From contig NZ_CP026377.1 in assembly GCF_002953195.1 (NCBI RefSeq), positions 3,906,001-3,970,000 of the forward strand: a stretch of DNA of 64,000 bases. The letters are read 5' to 3'. The notes under the pieces were generated by a model. The model did not search any database, was not told the origin of the DNA, and saw only the letters and a list, made by a program, of their open reading frames with translations. Position numbers and translations under genes: made by a program. Shown here piece after piece: positions 46,596 through 57,001 of this stretch (position 1 is the first letter of the stretch; every line of letters starts with the position of its first letter). Origin of the DNA: Mixta gaviniae (GTDB lineage Bacteria; Pseudomonadota; Gammaproteobacteria; Enterobacterales; Enterobacteriaceae).

Positions 46596-47918
46596 ATGTT
46601 AGATAGCTTGCTTGTCATACTCGTGTTGATTGCAGTCAGCGCCTTCTTTTCTTTGTCGGAAATTTCGCTGGCGGCCGCGCGTAAAATTAAACTTAAACTG
46701 CTGGCCGATGAAGGCAATATCAACGCGCAGCGCGTATTGAAAATGCAGGAAACGCCGGGCATGTTCTTTACCGTGGTGCAGATCGGCCTGAACGCCGTCG
46801 CCATTCTCGGCGGTATCGTCGGCGATTCCGCCTTCTCCCCGTCGTTCCGCAACCTGTTCGATGGGCTGGTCTCGCCGGAGCTGGCCGATCAGCTGAGCTT
46901 TATCTGCTCGTTTACGCTGGTGACCAGCCTGTTCATTCTGTTTGCCGACCTGACGCCTAAGCGCATCGGGATGATCGCGCCGGAAACCATTGCCCTGCGC
47001 ATTATCAATCCGATGCGCTTCTGCCTGCTGCTGTTCCGCCCGATGGTGTGGTTTTTCAACGGCATGGCCAATATGATTTTCCGCCTGTTTAAAATCCCGA
47101 TGGTGCGCAAAGATGACATCACCTCCGACGATATCTACGCGGTGGTGGAGGCGGGTGCGCTGGCCGGGGTGCTGCGCAAGCAGGAGCATGAGCTGATCGA
47201 AAACGTGTTTGAGCTGGAGTCGCGCACCGTGCCCTCCTCCATGACCTCGCGCGAGAACATTATCTGGTTCGATCTGCATGAAGACGAGACCAGTCTGAAG
47301 ACGAAAATCGCTCTGCACCCGCATTCGAAGTTTCTGGTCTGCAACGGCGATATCGACCATATCGTCGGCTATGTCGATTCAAAAGAGCTGCTGCTGCGCG
47401 TGCTGGGAAATCAGAGCATGGCGCTGAACAGTGGCGTGCAGATCCGCTCCGCGCTGATCGTGCCCGATACCCTGACGCTATCGGAAGCGCTGGAAAGTTT
47501 CAAAACCGCCGGCGAAGATTTCGCGGTGATCATGAACGAATATGCTCTGGTGGTGGGCATTATTACCCTTAACGACGTAATGACTACCCTGATGGGCGAT
47601 CTGGTCGGCCAGGGGCTGGAAGAGCAGATTGTCGCGCGCGATGAGAACTCCTGGCTGGTGGAAGGCGGCACGCCGATTGACGACGTGATGCGCGTACTGG
47701 ATATCGATGAGTTCCCGCAGTCCGGCAATTATGAAACCATCGGCGGCTTTATGATGTATATGCTGCGCAAGATCCCGAAACGCACCGATTTCGTTAAGTT
47801 CGCCGGCTATAAGTTTGAGGTGGTGGACATTGATAGCTACCGTATCGATCAGCTGCTGGTAACGCGTATTGATGAGCGTCCGGCAACCCTGACAATCAGT
47901 AAAGAAACGGAAGAGTAA
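46596..47918 (+). CDS. ytfL: CNNM/CorC-family membrane protein YtfL (PaeA-like)
   Basis: 440 residues: a DUF21/CNNM membrane domain (about 1-185; SEISLAAARKIKLKLLADEG, LFADLTPKRIGMIAPE), a CBS pair (about 200-330) and a CorC/HlyC C-terminal domain (about 345-430). E. coli and Salmonella YtfL (PaeA) is linked to export of cadaverine and putrescine. It starts at the ATG at 46596 after CCAACGGACTCTAT, which lacks a strong ribosome site. Older annotations call this family haemolysin-like. Confidence 0.9.
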   Translation: MLDSLLVILVLIAVSAFFSLSEISLAAARKIKLKLLADEGNINAQRVLKMQETPGMFFTVVQIGLNAVAILGGIVGDSAFSPSFRNLFDGLVSPELADQLSFICSFTLVTSLFILFADLTPKRIGMIAPETIALRIINPMRFCLLLFRPMVWFFNGMANMIFRLFKIPMVRKDDITSDDIYAVVEAGALAGVLRKQEHELIENVFELESRTVPSSMTSRENIIWFDLHEDETSLKTKIALHPHSKFLVCNGDIDHIVGYVDSKELLLRVLGNQSMALNSGVQIRSALIVPDTLTLSEALESFKTAGEDFAVIMNEYALVVGIITLNDVMTTLMGDLVGQGLEEQIVARDENSWLVEGGTPIDDVMRVLDIDEFPQSGNYETIGGFMMYMLRKIPKRTDFVKFAGYKFEVVDIDSYRIDQLLVTRIDERPATLTISKETEE

Positions 47919-47966
47919 CGTGGCGGGGAGGCGGTCAGAGGAGGTTCGGGCCGCCTTACAGCGTCA

Positions 47967-47985
47967 GGGCGCGATTGTCGCGCCC
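47967..47985. terminator. Hairpin between convergent ytfL and ytfK
   Basis: GGGCGCGA/TCGCGCCC, an 8-bp perfect stem with loop TTG, between the two stop codons. No clear T tract. Confidence 0.45.
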
Positions 47986-47993
47986 CGCTATCA

Positions 47994-48200
47994 TCACTGA
48001 TATTCAGCCTGCAGTCGAAGCACCTGACGGTTCACTTCGGACATGACGCTATAGTGCTGCTTATCCTTAACGCGCGGTACGAGAATTTTACCTTTATCAA
48101 ACTCGAACGCGCCCACATCCTTGATGTAAATCCTTCCTTTAAACAATGTTTTAACGTATTTGGCTATCTGGAAAGGATTATAACGCTGGAAAATCTTCAT
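47994..48200 (-). CDS. ytfK: DUF1107 stringent-response modulator YtfK
   Basis: 68 residues, identical in length to E. coli YtfK and very similar ([38 protein letters not shown]). E. coli YtfK binds SpoT and shifts it to (p)ppGpp synthesis during phosphate or fatty-acid starvation. The ATG at 48200 is used; AGGAG lies 11 bases upstream. Two extra dozen codons in the open frame are leader. Confidence 0.92.
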   Translation of the reverse strand: MKIFQRYNPFQIAKYVKTLFKGRIYIKDVGAFEFDKGKILVPRVKDKQHYSVMSEVNRQVLRLQAEYQ

Positions 48201-48519
48201 CTTACTTTCAACTCCTGAAAAATTAATACGCTTCGCCGTTGCCAAAATCGGTACGCGCCCATGAAGCGTCAAATGCCGATAAACTATAGAACATCATCCC
48301 TTTCCTGTGTTCCTAAAATTAAACTTTTTTACTGAACTGACACATCATTACAGGACACTCTGTTATCAGTGCCTTTTAACGCAGTATAAACGCTCTGCCG
48401 AAAGCAATTTGTGCAGTCCACCGCAAAGCTGGCAGGCCGTCGAGACAGCAGCATAATGGCTGCTTATTATTTCAGAATCATGACCAAGTGGTCCGATCAC
48501 CTGCCAAAAGGAAAAAATA
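48201..48519. other. Divergent ytfK-ytfJ intergenic region
   Basis: 319 bases, AT-rich in the middle. For ytfK a -10-like TATAGT reads on the minus strand (48283-48288 on the plus strand as ACTATA). ytfJ has a good ribosome site (AAAAGGAAAAA). CTGACAC and GGACACT words near 48340-48360 recall Pho-box halves, but the spacing is not convincing. Confidence 0.3.
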
Positions 48520-49080
48520 ATGACTCGCGCCTCGCTTACCCTTTTATGTAGCCTGCTGCTGCCTGTAGCCGGCGGCGCCCACGATTTTGTTAATGGCCAG
48601 CGCGTTGCGCCGGTAGGCGTCAGTGATAAAGGAGAGCTTAACTATCAGCCGCAACAGGATAGGTTCAGCTATCGCGCCTGGAATAGCGCCCAGCTTATCG
48701 GCAAAGTGCGGGTGGTGCAGCACATCGCCGGCCGCTCATCGGCGAAAGAGAAAAACGCGGCGCTGATCGAAGCGATTAAGCAGGCGAAGCTGCCGCACGA
48801 TCGCTACCAAACCACCACCCTTATCAATACCGACGATGCCATTCCCGGCACCGGCATGTTCGTGCGCAGCAGTATCGAGAACAATAAAAAGCAGTATCCC
48901 TGGTCGCAGTTTATCGTCGACAGCGACGGCGTGGCCAAACGCGCCTGGCAGCTGGAGAAAGGCGGGTCCGCAGTGGTAGTACTGGATAAGGAGGGGCGGG
49001 TGCGCTTTGCCAAAGATGGCGCGCTGACGCAGGAAGAGGTACAGCAGGTTATCGCCCTGCTGCACCAGCTGCTTAACTAG
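48520..49080 (+). CDS. ytfJ: YtfJ-family periplasmic thioredoxin-fold protein
   Basis: 186 residues with a signal peptide ([20 protein letters not shown]) and the YtfJ family core VRVVQHIAGRSSAKEKNAAL and DAIPGTGMFVRSSIENNKK. The fold is thioredoxin/peroxiredoxin-like but the CxxC motif is absent. Function unknown. The order ytfL-ytfK-ytfJ-cysQ-cpdB is as in E. coli apart from ytfI. Confidence 0.9.
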   Translation: MTRASLTLLCSLLLPVAGGAHDFVNGQRVAPVGVSDKGELNYQPQQDRFSYRAWNSAQLIGKVRVVQHIAGRSSAKEKNAALIEAIKQAKLPHDRYQTTTLINTDDAIPGTGMFVRSSIENNKKQYPWSQFIVDSDGVAKRAWQLEKGGSAVVVLDKEGRVRFAKDGALTQEEVQQVIALLHQLLN

Positions 49081-49081
49081 C

Positions 49082-49825
49082 TCAGAAGATAGACACGCGG
49101 AAGCCCGGGTTCAGGAATGATTCGCGCGGCGCATAGTCCAGCGTGCGCCCTTTCCAGTCGTGGACGTGCGCGCCGGCGGCGATCGCCACCGCATGTCCTG
49201 CACCGGTGTCCCAGATATTGGTTGGCCCGAAGCGCGGATAGAGCTGCGCCTTGCCCTCCGCCACCAGACAGAATTTCAGAGAAGAGCCGATGGCGATAGT
49301 TTGATGCTCGCCCAGCTGCTTCAGGTACTCCTCCAGCTCGTCTCCGTCGCGGTGGGAACGGCTGACCACCACAAGCGGCGGACGTGCATCGCGGATTTTA
49401 ATCTGCGCTTTCTCTCCCGCCTCTTCCTTCCACGCTTTTCCTTCCGCCGCGGAGTACATCACTCCCAGCACCGGGGCATAGACCACCCCCAGCACCGGCT
49501 TGCCCTGTTCAATCAGGGCGATATTGACGGTGAACTCGCCGTTGCGCTTAATAAACTCTTTGGTGCCGTCCAGCGGATCCACCAACCAGTAGCGCTGCCA
49601 GTGCTGACGGATTTCCCAGCTCTGCGGATCTTCCTCCGACAGCACCGGCGTATCCGGCGTCAACTGCTGCAAGCCTCGCATAATGATGTTGTGCGCGGCC
49701 ATATCGGCGGCGGTCACTGGCGAATCGTCAGATTTGTGAGAAACGTCGAGCGGAGCCTCGCCATTGTAAACGTTCATAATGGCGTCGCCCGCTTCGCGCG
49801 CCAGTTGGCAAATTTGCTCTAACAT
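49082..49825 (-). CDS. cysQ: 3'(2'),5'-bisphosphate nucleotidase CysQ
   Basis: 247 residues of the inositol monophosphatase superfamily. Metal ligands are visible as VLSEEDP (E64) and VDPLDGTKE (D83, D86), and the C-terminal [17 protein letters not shown] carries the fourth Asp. It dephosphorylates 3'-phosphoadenosine 5'-phosphate (PAP), protecting sulphate assimilation, and is Li+-sensitive in the family. It ends one base after ytfJ, convergently. Confidence 0.95.
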   Translation of the reverse strand: MLEQICQLAREAGDAIMNVYNGEAPLDVSHKSDDSPVTAADMAAHNIIMRGLQQLTPDTPVLSEEDPQSWEIRQHWQRYWLVDPLDGTKEFIKRNGEFTVNIALIEQGKPVLGVVYAPVLGVMYSAAEGKAWKEEAGEKAQIKIRDARPPLVVVSRSHRDGDELEEYLKQLGEHQTIAIGSSLKFCLVAEGKAQLYPRFGPTNIWDTGAGHAVAIAAGAHVHDWKGRTLDYAPRESFLNPGFRVSIF

Positions 49826-50148
49826 TTTTCACCTCTTCATTGATGACCGGGATAAGCCTGACGCCAGCGCCAGGCTTACTACGAAGGATCATGCTCTTTA
49901 AGCATAGCAGCTGGCGCCCAATCGCCGTTTTACGCGCGCGCCAGCCGGCCCTGTCGGTAGATTATTTATTTATCAATAGCATACTTAACGCGCCGCTGTC
50001 ATTACTCTTGCGGCGACGCGGCTTTTCATTCCCCGTCGCCTCCGACGCAGCGGATTATTTATCTGTTCCCCGTCACACATTTGTACGAAGAAACGTCACG
50101 TTTGCCGATTATTTTGAGAACGTTAATGGACTATTTTCAGGAGGAAAA
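49826..50148. other. Divergent cysQ-cpdB intergenic region
   Basis: 323 bases. The cpdB side has a strong ribosome site (CAGGAGGAAAA). The frame upstream of cpdB stays open from 49840 but encodes no family sequence. No promoter or operator could be named with confidence. Confidence 0.3.
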
Positions 50149-52095
50149 ATGATTAAAAGCATAACGCTGCTGGCGCTGTCGGCGGTTTCGATGGCGGTTT
50201 CCGCCGCGACGGTGGATCTGCGCATTCTGGAGACCACCGATCTGCACAGTAATATGATGGACTTCGATTACTACAAAGATAAGCCCACCGATAAGTTCGG
50301 CCTGGTGCGCACCGCCACGCTGATTGCCGCCGCCCGCGCGGAGGTAAAGAACAGCGTGCTGGTGGATAACGGCGACGTGATTCAGGGTAGCCCGCTGGGC
50401 GATTATATGGCGGCGAAGGGGCTGACATCGGGCGAGACGCACCCGGTCTACCTGGCGATGAACCGGCTGGACTACAGCGTCGGCAACCTGGGTAACCATG
50501 AGTTCAATTACGGCCTCGACTACCTGCAAAAGGCGCTGGCGGGCGCGCACTTTCCCTATATCAACGCCAATATCATCGATGTCGCGACCGGCAAGCCGCG
50601 CTTCACGCCCTGGCTTATCAAGCCGGAGCAGGTCACCGGACGCGACGGCAAAACCCATACGCTGAAGGTCGGCTATATCGGCTTTGTGCCGCCGCAGATC
50701 ATGGTCTGGGACAGAGCGAACCTGGCCGGCAAAGTGACGGTCGAGGATATTACCGCCACGGCGCGCCGCTGGGTGCCGGAGATGCGTAAACAAGGGGCCG
50801 ATGTGGTCGTCGCCATCGCCCACTCCGGCCTTTCCAGCGAGCCTTATCACGCGCTGGCGGAGAATTCCGTCTGGTATCTCAGCCAGGTGCCGGGCATCGA
50901 TGCCATCATGTTCGGCCATGCGCACGCCGTGTTCCCTGGCGAGGAATTCGCGTCCATTCCGGGCGCGGATATCCGCCAGGGCACCCTGAACGGCATACCG
51001 GCGGTAATGCCGGGCATGTGGGGCGATCATCTTGGCGTGGTCGACCTGACGCTGAGTAATGACAGCGGCAAATGGCAGGTGACGCAGGCGCGCGCCGAGG
51101 CGCGGCCCATCTATGACAAAGCGGCGAAAAAATCGCTGGCGCAGGAGGATGCGACGCTGGTCGCGGCGCTGGCCGAGGCGCATCGCGCCACGCGTGATTT
51201 TGTCGCCCGGCCGGTCGGCAAGTCGGCCGATGTAATGTACAGCTATCTGGCGCTGGTGCAGGACGATCCGACGGTGCAGGTGGTGAATAACGCGCAGCGC
51301 GCCTACGTAGAGCATTTTATTCAGGGCGATCCCGACCTGGCGCGCCTGCCGGTGCTGTCCGCCGCCGCGCCCTTTAAAGCGGGCGGGCGCAAAAACGATC
51401 CTGCCAGCTATACCGAAGTGGAAAAAGGCGAGCTGACTTTCCGCAATGCGGCCGATCTCTATCTCTACCCAAATACGCTGGTAGTGATGAAGGTGAATGG
51501 CGCGCAGGTTAAAGAGTGGCTGGAATGTTCCGCAGGCCAGTTTAATCAGATCGATCCGCAGCAGCGGCAGCCGCAGGCGCTGCTCAACTGGAACTACCGC
51601 ACCTATAACTTCGATGTTATCGACGGCGTGAACTACCAGATCGATGTGACGCAGCCGGCGCGCTACGATGAAGAGTGCCAGCTTATTCATCCGCAGGCGT
51701 CGCGTATTAAAGATCTCACCTGGCAGGGCAAGCCGATCGATGCGAAAGCGACCTTCCTGGTCGCCACCAATAACTACCGCGCCTGGGGCGGCAAGTTCGC
51801 CGGCACCGGCGAGAAATATATCGCCTTCTCCTCCCCGGATGAAAACCGCGCGGTGGTCGCGGCCTGGATCGGCGCGCAAACGCAGGCGCAGGGGGAGATT
51901 CATCCACAGGCGGATAACAACTGGCGGCTGGCGCCTGTTCAGAGCGACGTGCCGCTCGATATTCGCTTTGAAACGTCGCCGGGTCATAAGGCCGCTGACT
52001 TTATTGCGCATTACGGCATCTATCCCATGCATTATTTGCAGCAGGATGAAAATGGCTTTGCGGTTTATCGTATCGATCTACAGGAAAAGCAATAA
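50149..52095 (+). CDS. cpdB: 2',3'-cyclic-nucleotide 2'-phosphodiesterase/3'-nucleotidase CpdB
   Basis: 648 residues. A signal peptide ([20 protein letters not shown]) is followed by a calcineurin-like metallophosphatase domain: [38 protein letters not shown] and [11 protein letters not shown]. The C-terminal 5'-nucleotidase domain follows (about 360-620). It is a periplasmic enzyme that opens 2',3'-cyclic nucleotides and then removes the 3'-phosphate, for nucleotide scavenging. The ATG at 50149 gives the signal peptide; the start at 49840 is rejected. Confidence 0.96.
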   Translation: MIKSITLLALSAVSMAVSAATVDLRILETTDLHSNMMDFDYYKDKPTDKFGLVRTATLIAAARAEVKNSVLVDNGDVIQGSPLGDYMAAKGLTSGETHPVYLAMNRLDYSVGNLGNHEFNYGLDYLQKALAGAHFPYINANIIDVATGKPRFTPWLIKPEQVTGRDGKTHTLKVGYIGFVPPQIMVWDRANLAGKVTVEDITATARRWVPEMRKQGADVVVAIAHSGLSSEPYHALAENSVWYLSQVPGIDAIMFGHAHAVFPGEEFASIPGADIRQGTLNGIPAVMPGMWGDHLGVVDLTLSNDSGKWQVTQARAEARPIYDKAAKKSLAQEDATLVAALAEAHRATRDFVARPVGKSADVMYSYLALVQDDPTVQVVNNAQRAYVEHFIQGDPDLARLPVLSAAAPFKAGGRKNDPASYTEVEKGELTFRNAADLYLYPNTLVVMKVNGAQVKEWLECSAGQFNQIDPQQRQPQALLNWNYRTYNFDVIDGVNYQIDVTQPARYDEECQLIHPQASRIKDLTWQGKPIDAKATFLVATNNYRAWGGKFAGTGEKYIAFSSPDENRAVVAAWIGAQTQAQGEIHPQADNNWRLAPVQSDVPLDIRFETSPGHKAADFIAHYGIYPMHYLQQDENGFAVYRIDLQEKQ

Positions 52096-52118
52096 AACGC
52101 CCGGTAAAGATAAATAAA

Positions 52119-52142
52119 AAAGCCAGCGCAGGCTGGCTTTTT
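52119..52142 (+). terminator. Rho-independent terminator of cpdB
   Basis: AAAGCCAGC/GCTGGCTTT, 9-bp stem with loop GCAG, ending in five T. Confidence 0.85.
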
Positions 52143-52252
52143 CTCACGCGATAATGGCGGCGACCACGATAATTATCCGTTGCGCCGTTGGCCGCGTTTT
52201 ACGTCGTGCATTATATTTAAATATCGCTGTTGAACAACGGGACGGCGACGCC

Positions 52253-52537
52253 TTATTTCGGCGCCGTCAGCTGCTTAATCGCACTAAGGCCGTTTTCGAC
52301 GATACCCACCACGCCGTTGCCGATATCCTCAATTGCGCCTAACAGGTTGAGGCTCAGTAGTTTGCCGATGCCGCTGCCCAGCAGGCCGGCCGCGGCCGAG
52401 GCGTTAAGCGTGATACCGCCGAGCGCGGCGCCTTTATCAACGACGCCGCCGATCGCCGCGCCAATATTGGTGCCGATTTCATCCAAAATACCGCAACCGG
52501 CAACCTGCTCCATTTCCTTATCGTTTAGCTGACGCAT
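52253..52537 (-). CDS. Putative class II microcin/bacteriocin precursor with double-glycine-type leader
   Basis: 94 residues. The leader MRQLNDKEMEQVAGC fits the microcin pattern (MR-L---E---VxGx): hydrophobic M9 and V12, G14 at -2 and C15 at -1 where GG, GA or GS is usual. The 79-residue core starting GILDEIGTNIGAAIGG is about 22% Gly, rich in Ala, Ile and Leu, with GxxxG-like spacing and an LLGAIEDIGNGVVGIVENGL helix, typical of pore-forming bacteriocins. The ATG at 52537 follows GAGGGAAGAAT. It has its own promoter. No immunity or ABC export gene is in the window. It could instead be a different small secreted or toxin-like peptide. Confidence 0.6.
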   Translation of the reverse strand: MRQLNDKEMEQVAGCGILDEIGTNIGAAIGGVVDKGAALGGITLNASAAAGLLGSGIGKLLSLNLLGAIEDIGNGVVGIVENGLSAIKQLTAPK

Positions 52538-52594
52538 ATTCTTCCCTCTTTTTAGCTCAGGTTCATTATTGCCTGCTAAATACCAGGCAGGCTG

Positions 52595-52624
52595 ATTATA
52601 GTGAGCCACTTTTCATTAATGCAA
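52595..52624 (-). promoter_or_regulatory. Promoter of the microcin-like gene
   Basis: On the minus strand TTGCAT (52624-52619) and a perfect TATAAT (52600-52595) are 18 bases apart, giving a start near 52588 and a leader of about 50 bases with a GCCTGC/GCAGGC hairpin at 52571-52592. Confidence 0.6.
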
Positions 52625-52727
52625 CCGGTTAGGCGACAGAATAAGTCAATATATTAATGCTAAAAAGATAAAAACGGGACAACAGCCTCGATGGTGTAAT
52701 AACAGGTTGTCCCATAAGGCATTCAAT

Positions 52728-52760
52728 AAAAAAAGCAGGCGTCGATGAGCCTGCTTTTTT
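52728..52760. terminator. Terminator of fklB (bidirectional form)
   Basis: A-run, GCAGGC/GCCTGC stem with an 8-base loop, T-run on both strands. It lies 26 bases past the fklB stop and separates it from the microcin-like gene. Confidence 0.75.
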
Positions 52761-52785
52761 GGTTTTATTATTTAGCGCCGCAGCA

Positions 52786-53406
52786 TTAAATAATGTCTAA
52801 TAATTCAACTTCAAAGACCAGGGTGCTGAACGGCGGGATAGACGCGCCGGCGCCGCGCTCGCCGTAGGCCAGGTTGTGCGGAATGGTCAGCTCCCATTTA
52901 GAGCCTACCGGCATCAGCGTCAGGGCTTCGATCCAGCCAGCGATAACGCCGCTCACCGGGAATTCCGCCGGCTCGCCGCGCGCGACGGAGCTATCGAATA
53001 CCGTGCCGTCGATCAGCTTGCCGGTATAGTGAACGCGTACGTGATCCTGACGAGACGGAATCGGGCCGGTGCCCTGGTTGATCACGCGGAACTGCAGGCC
53101 GGACTCCGTGCTGTTCACCCCTTCGCGCTGGCTGTTTTCCTGCAGATAGGTCTGCCCTTCTGCCGCCATCGCCTGCTGGCGCTCGCGACGCACCGCGTCG
53201 GCGCGCTCGTGAATTTCACGCAGCGCACGATGCACGACGTCAACCGGCACCGCTGGCGCATTCCCTTCCAGCGCATCGCGCAGGCCCGCCAGCATCGCCT
53301 CCGGCAGTAATCCCTGCAGGCCGGAATCCAGCAGCTGCTGGCCTACCTGCAAACCGATACCGTAACTTGCCTGGGCTTCAAGGCTGTCAAAAGAAGGGGT
53401 CGTCAT
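52786..53406 (-). CDS. fklB: FKBP-type peptidyl-prolyl isomerase FklB (FKBP22)
   Basis: 206 residues, as in E. coli. The N-terminal dimerisation helices cover about 1-110 ([17 protein letters not shown]). The FKBP domain at about 115-206 has [37 protein letters not shown] and [29 protein letters not shown]. It is a cytosolic proline isomerase and folding helper, without a signal peptide. It is divergent from oapA. Confidence 0.95.
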   Translation of the reverse strand: MTTPSFDSLEAQASYGIGLQVGQQLLDSGLQGLLPEAMLAGLRDALEGNAPAVPVDVVHRALREIHERADAVRRERQQAMAAEGQTYLQENSQREGVNSTESGLQFRVINQGTGPIPSRQDHVRVHYTGKLIDGTVFDSSVARGEPAEFPVSGVIAGWIEALTLMPVGSKWELTIPHNLAYGERGAGASIPPFSTLVFEVELLDII

Positions 53407-53623
53407 AGTTTATCCTTTCATCATTGCATCAAAAGAGCGGGCAGCATATCAGCCCAGGCTGCGGCGGTAAAATATGCATTCTCCCGATGACTTTTCGTAG
53501 CGAAAAGGAAACAATAGCGCCATCGCAATTTTTGTAATCCAGACAGGCACTTTGCGTCTTTTTTGCCCATAATGCATCGTTGAGAGCAACTGCGACGCGC
53601 CCGAGGTGCTGGAGGTAAATGTA

Positions 53624-54166
53624 ATGCATAAGGAATCCCGTGTCGGCATCCGCTCACGGCTGACACGCCTCTGGCACCTGCCGGATGATATCAGCTGGAT
53701 GCGTCCCCTGCCGCCAGCGCATCGGCGCGGCATTATTCTGGCGCTGCTGGTGATGCTGCTGGCATTTCTCTGGCCTGCGCCCTCGCCGCGCGACAGCGCA
53801 CCGCCTCCGGGGACGGACGCCGCTAGCAAAGAGATGCCGCTGCAGGCGGATATTTATGACCCTGCCGCCCCTGCGCAGCAGCAGCCTTCGCCGCAAAAGG
53901 ATGAGGATCGCTGGCAGAGCTATCAAATCGCTTCCGGCCAGACACTGGCGCAGCTGTTTCGCGACAATAATTTAGAGGTGAATGATGTTTTCGCTATGGC
54001 GCGCGTCGAGGGCGATGATAAGCCGCTGAGCAACTTGCATAGCGGTCAGCAGGTGAAGATTCGGAAGGATGCGAACGGCGTGGTGACAGGCTTAACGGTA
54101 GAGAGTGATAACGGGCCGGTCCTGTTTACCCGCCAGGCCGACGGCTCTTTCCTGCGCGCGCAGTAG
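53624..54166 (+). CDS. oapA: OapA/YtfB-family cell-division LysM-like membrane protein
   Basis: 180 residues, shorter than E. coli YtfB (about 212). A cytoplasmic N-terminus with WMRPLPPAHRRGI is followed by one membrane segment (about 36-51), a Pro/Gln-rich periplasmic linker and an OapA/LysM-like domain (ASGQTLAQLFRDNNLEVNDV, KPLSNLHSGQQVKIRKDANG). E. coli YtfB binds glycans and is linked to the divisome. The ATG at 53624 has GGAGG at a spacing of eight. The linker accounts for the length difference. Confidence 0.85.
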   Translation: MHKESRVGIRSRLTRLWHLPDDISWMRPLPPAHRRGIILALLVMLLAFLWPAPSPRDSAPPPGTDAASKEMPLQADIYDPAAPAQQQPSPQKDEDRWQSYQIASGQTLAQLFRDNNLEVNDVFAMARVEGDDKPLSNLHSGQQVKIRKDANGVVTGLTVESDNGPVLFTRQADGSFLRAQ

Positions 54167-54213
54167 CTGACAGCCAGACGCCGCAGCGCGTTGCGCGTTG
54201 CGCGACCAAACAA

Positions 54214-54238
54214 AAACGCCGGCCCAGGGCCGGCGTTT
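54214..54238. terminator. Terminator between oapA and rplI
   Basis: AAACGCCGGC/GCCGGCGTTT, 10-bp stem, loop CCAGG. The T run is stronger on the minus strand (GTTTTTG), so it mainly serves rplI. Confidence 0.75.
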
Positions 54239-54255
54239 CCGTACTACTGAATTAC

Positions 54256-54717
<462 letters not shown>

Positions 54718-54745
54718 TCAAAGTCGATAATTGGACAGTGGCCGA

Positions 54746-55295
<550 letters not shown>

Positions 55296-55301
55296 GGTCG
55301 A

Positions 55302-55964
<663 letters not shown>

Positions 55965-56043
55965 GCGGGATTCGCATTAAATCTGCGTTTAGCCGCGCGG
56001 CCGCGCATCAAACCAGCCGCATGGTCAGGAATATGTTTACTGT

Positions 56044-56793
56044 TCAAAGGGATGCGCGGAAGAAATCCACCAGCGAATGCAGGGCCAGCGGCGTAATTTT
56101 ATGGCCGACGCCCGCTTCGGTGAGCCAAGTCAGACGCTGATCCAGCCGCGCATTGCGCAGTGCCGCCGTCAGACGCCGCGTTTCCGCAGCCGGCACCACC
56201 TCATCCGCTTCGCCATGCCACAGCAGTAACGGACGGTCCGCCAGCCTGGCGAGCTGTCGGCTGGGATCGTAGGACGCCAGCGGCGCAAGGCGCTCGCTTA
56301 ACGCTGCCTGCTGCTCCGGCGTCTGCGCCGGGAAAGGCGGAAACAGCGTCTGGCTCAGCGACATAAAGTAACCAGAGCCCATCAGCGAGGCGACGCGGTC
56401 AATCTGCGGATAGCGAGCCATCGCTCCCAGTGCCGTCATGCCGCCCATCGAGGCGCCCGCCACGCCGAAATGGCCCGCTTCGATCCAGCCGCGCGCGCGT
56501 AGCGCCTTTTCTATCTGCGCCGTCTCGTCGATGTTGCTGCGCAGGATGTCCCAAAAGCGGCTCAGCCGTCGCGCCTCGTCGCCGTCGTAACGGGAACCAT
56601 GTCCATCGGCGTCCGGCATAATGGCGCGAAAGCCGGCCTGTGCCAGCGCGACGGCGGCCCACGCATAGACCTCTTTCGAAGAGAGGTAGCCGTGCCAGAA
56701 AATCACCGTCGGCAGCGCGCGATCGCGCGCTCCGGCGGGGGCGGCGTGCAGGCACTCAATTCCGTCGAGCGATTCCGTGGCAAGCTCAATCAT
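56044..56793 (-). CDS. yjfP: Alpha/beta-hydrolase esterase YjfP
   Basis: 249 residues, the same as E. coli YjfP. The nucleophile elbow GASMGG gives the catalytic Ser, VIFWHGYLSS is the oxyanion-hole region, and PLLLWHGEADEVVPA and GVGHKITP supply the Asp and His. E. coli YjfP hydrolyses short acyl and carbohydrate-linked esters in vitro. The ATG at 56793 aligns with E. coli; an ATG at 56823 has the better ribosome site (GAGGCGGGGCAAG), so ten extra residues are possible. Confidence 0.88.
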   Translation of the reverse strand: MIELATESLDGIECLHAAPAGARDRALPTVIFWHGYLSSKEVYAWAAVALAQAGFRAIMPDADGHGSRYDGDEARRLSRFWDILRSNIDETAQIEKALRARGWIEAGHFGVAGASMGGMTALGAMARYPQIDRVASLMGSGYFMSLSQTLFPPFPAQTPEQQAALSERLAPLASYDPSRQLARLADRPLLLWHGEADEVVPAAETRRLTAALRNARLDQRLTWLTEAGVGHKITPLALHSLVDFFRASL

Positions 56794-56937
56794 CGATTTT
56801 GCTGTTCTGTTTTCCTGCTGCATCTTGCCCCGCCTCACGCCGTTGCCGTAGATAAAATCGCTTTCGATTATAAGCCATTAGCCGCCATCTTTATGTGTGG
56901 CATGAAAAAAGTTTCCTTTTCCCTGCGGTTTGTAGGG

Positions 56938-56964
56938 TAAAACTTCGCCGCTTTTGGCCGTTTA
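56938..56964 (+). promoter_or_regulatory. Sigma-28 (FliA) type promoter of the chemoreceptor gene
   Basis: TAAAACTT (56938-56945), 11 bases, then GCCGTTTA (56957-56964), close to the FliA consensus TAAAGTTT-N11-GCCGATAA. It lies 37 bases before the start codon. Confidence 0.6.
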
Positions 56965-57001
56965 ACGAGATCCCATAATACAATCTAAAGGGTAATAACT
57001 C

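Noticed and set aside
46195..46602. Possible 135-codon gene in the msrA gap
   Set aside because: Arg- and Cys-rich sequence with no motif, it overlaps the TATAAT promoter and runs into the ytfL start.
49840..50148. N-terminal extension of CpdB
   Set aside because: The extension would bury the signal peptide; the ATG at 50149 has a strong AGGAGG site.
50137..52032. 631-codon open frame antisense to cpdB
   Set aside because: No family resemblance, codon pattern of a shadow frame; cpdB is certain.
52154..52342. Possible 62-codon immunity gene opposite the microcin-like gene
   Set aside because: It overlaps the 3' end of the peptide gene on the other strand, has no ribosome site and no membrane segment typical of immunity proteins.
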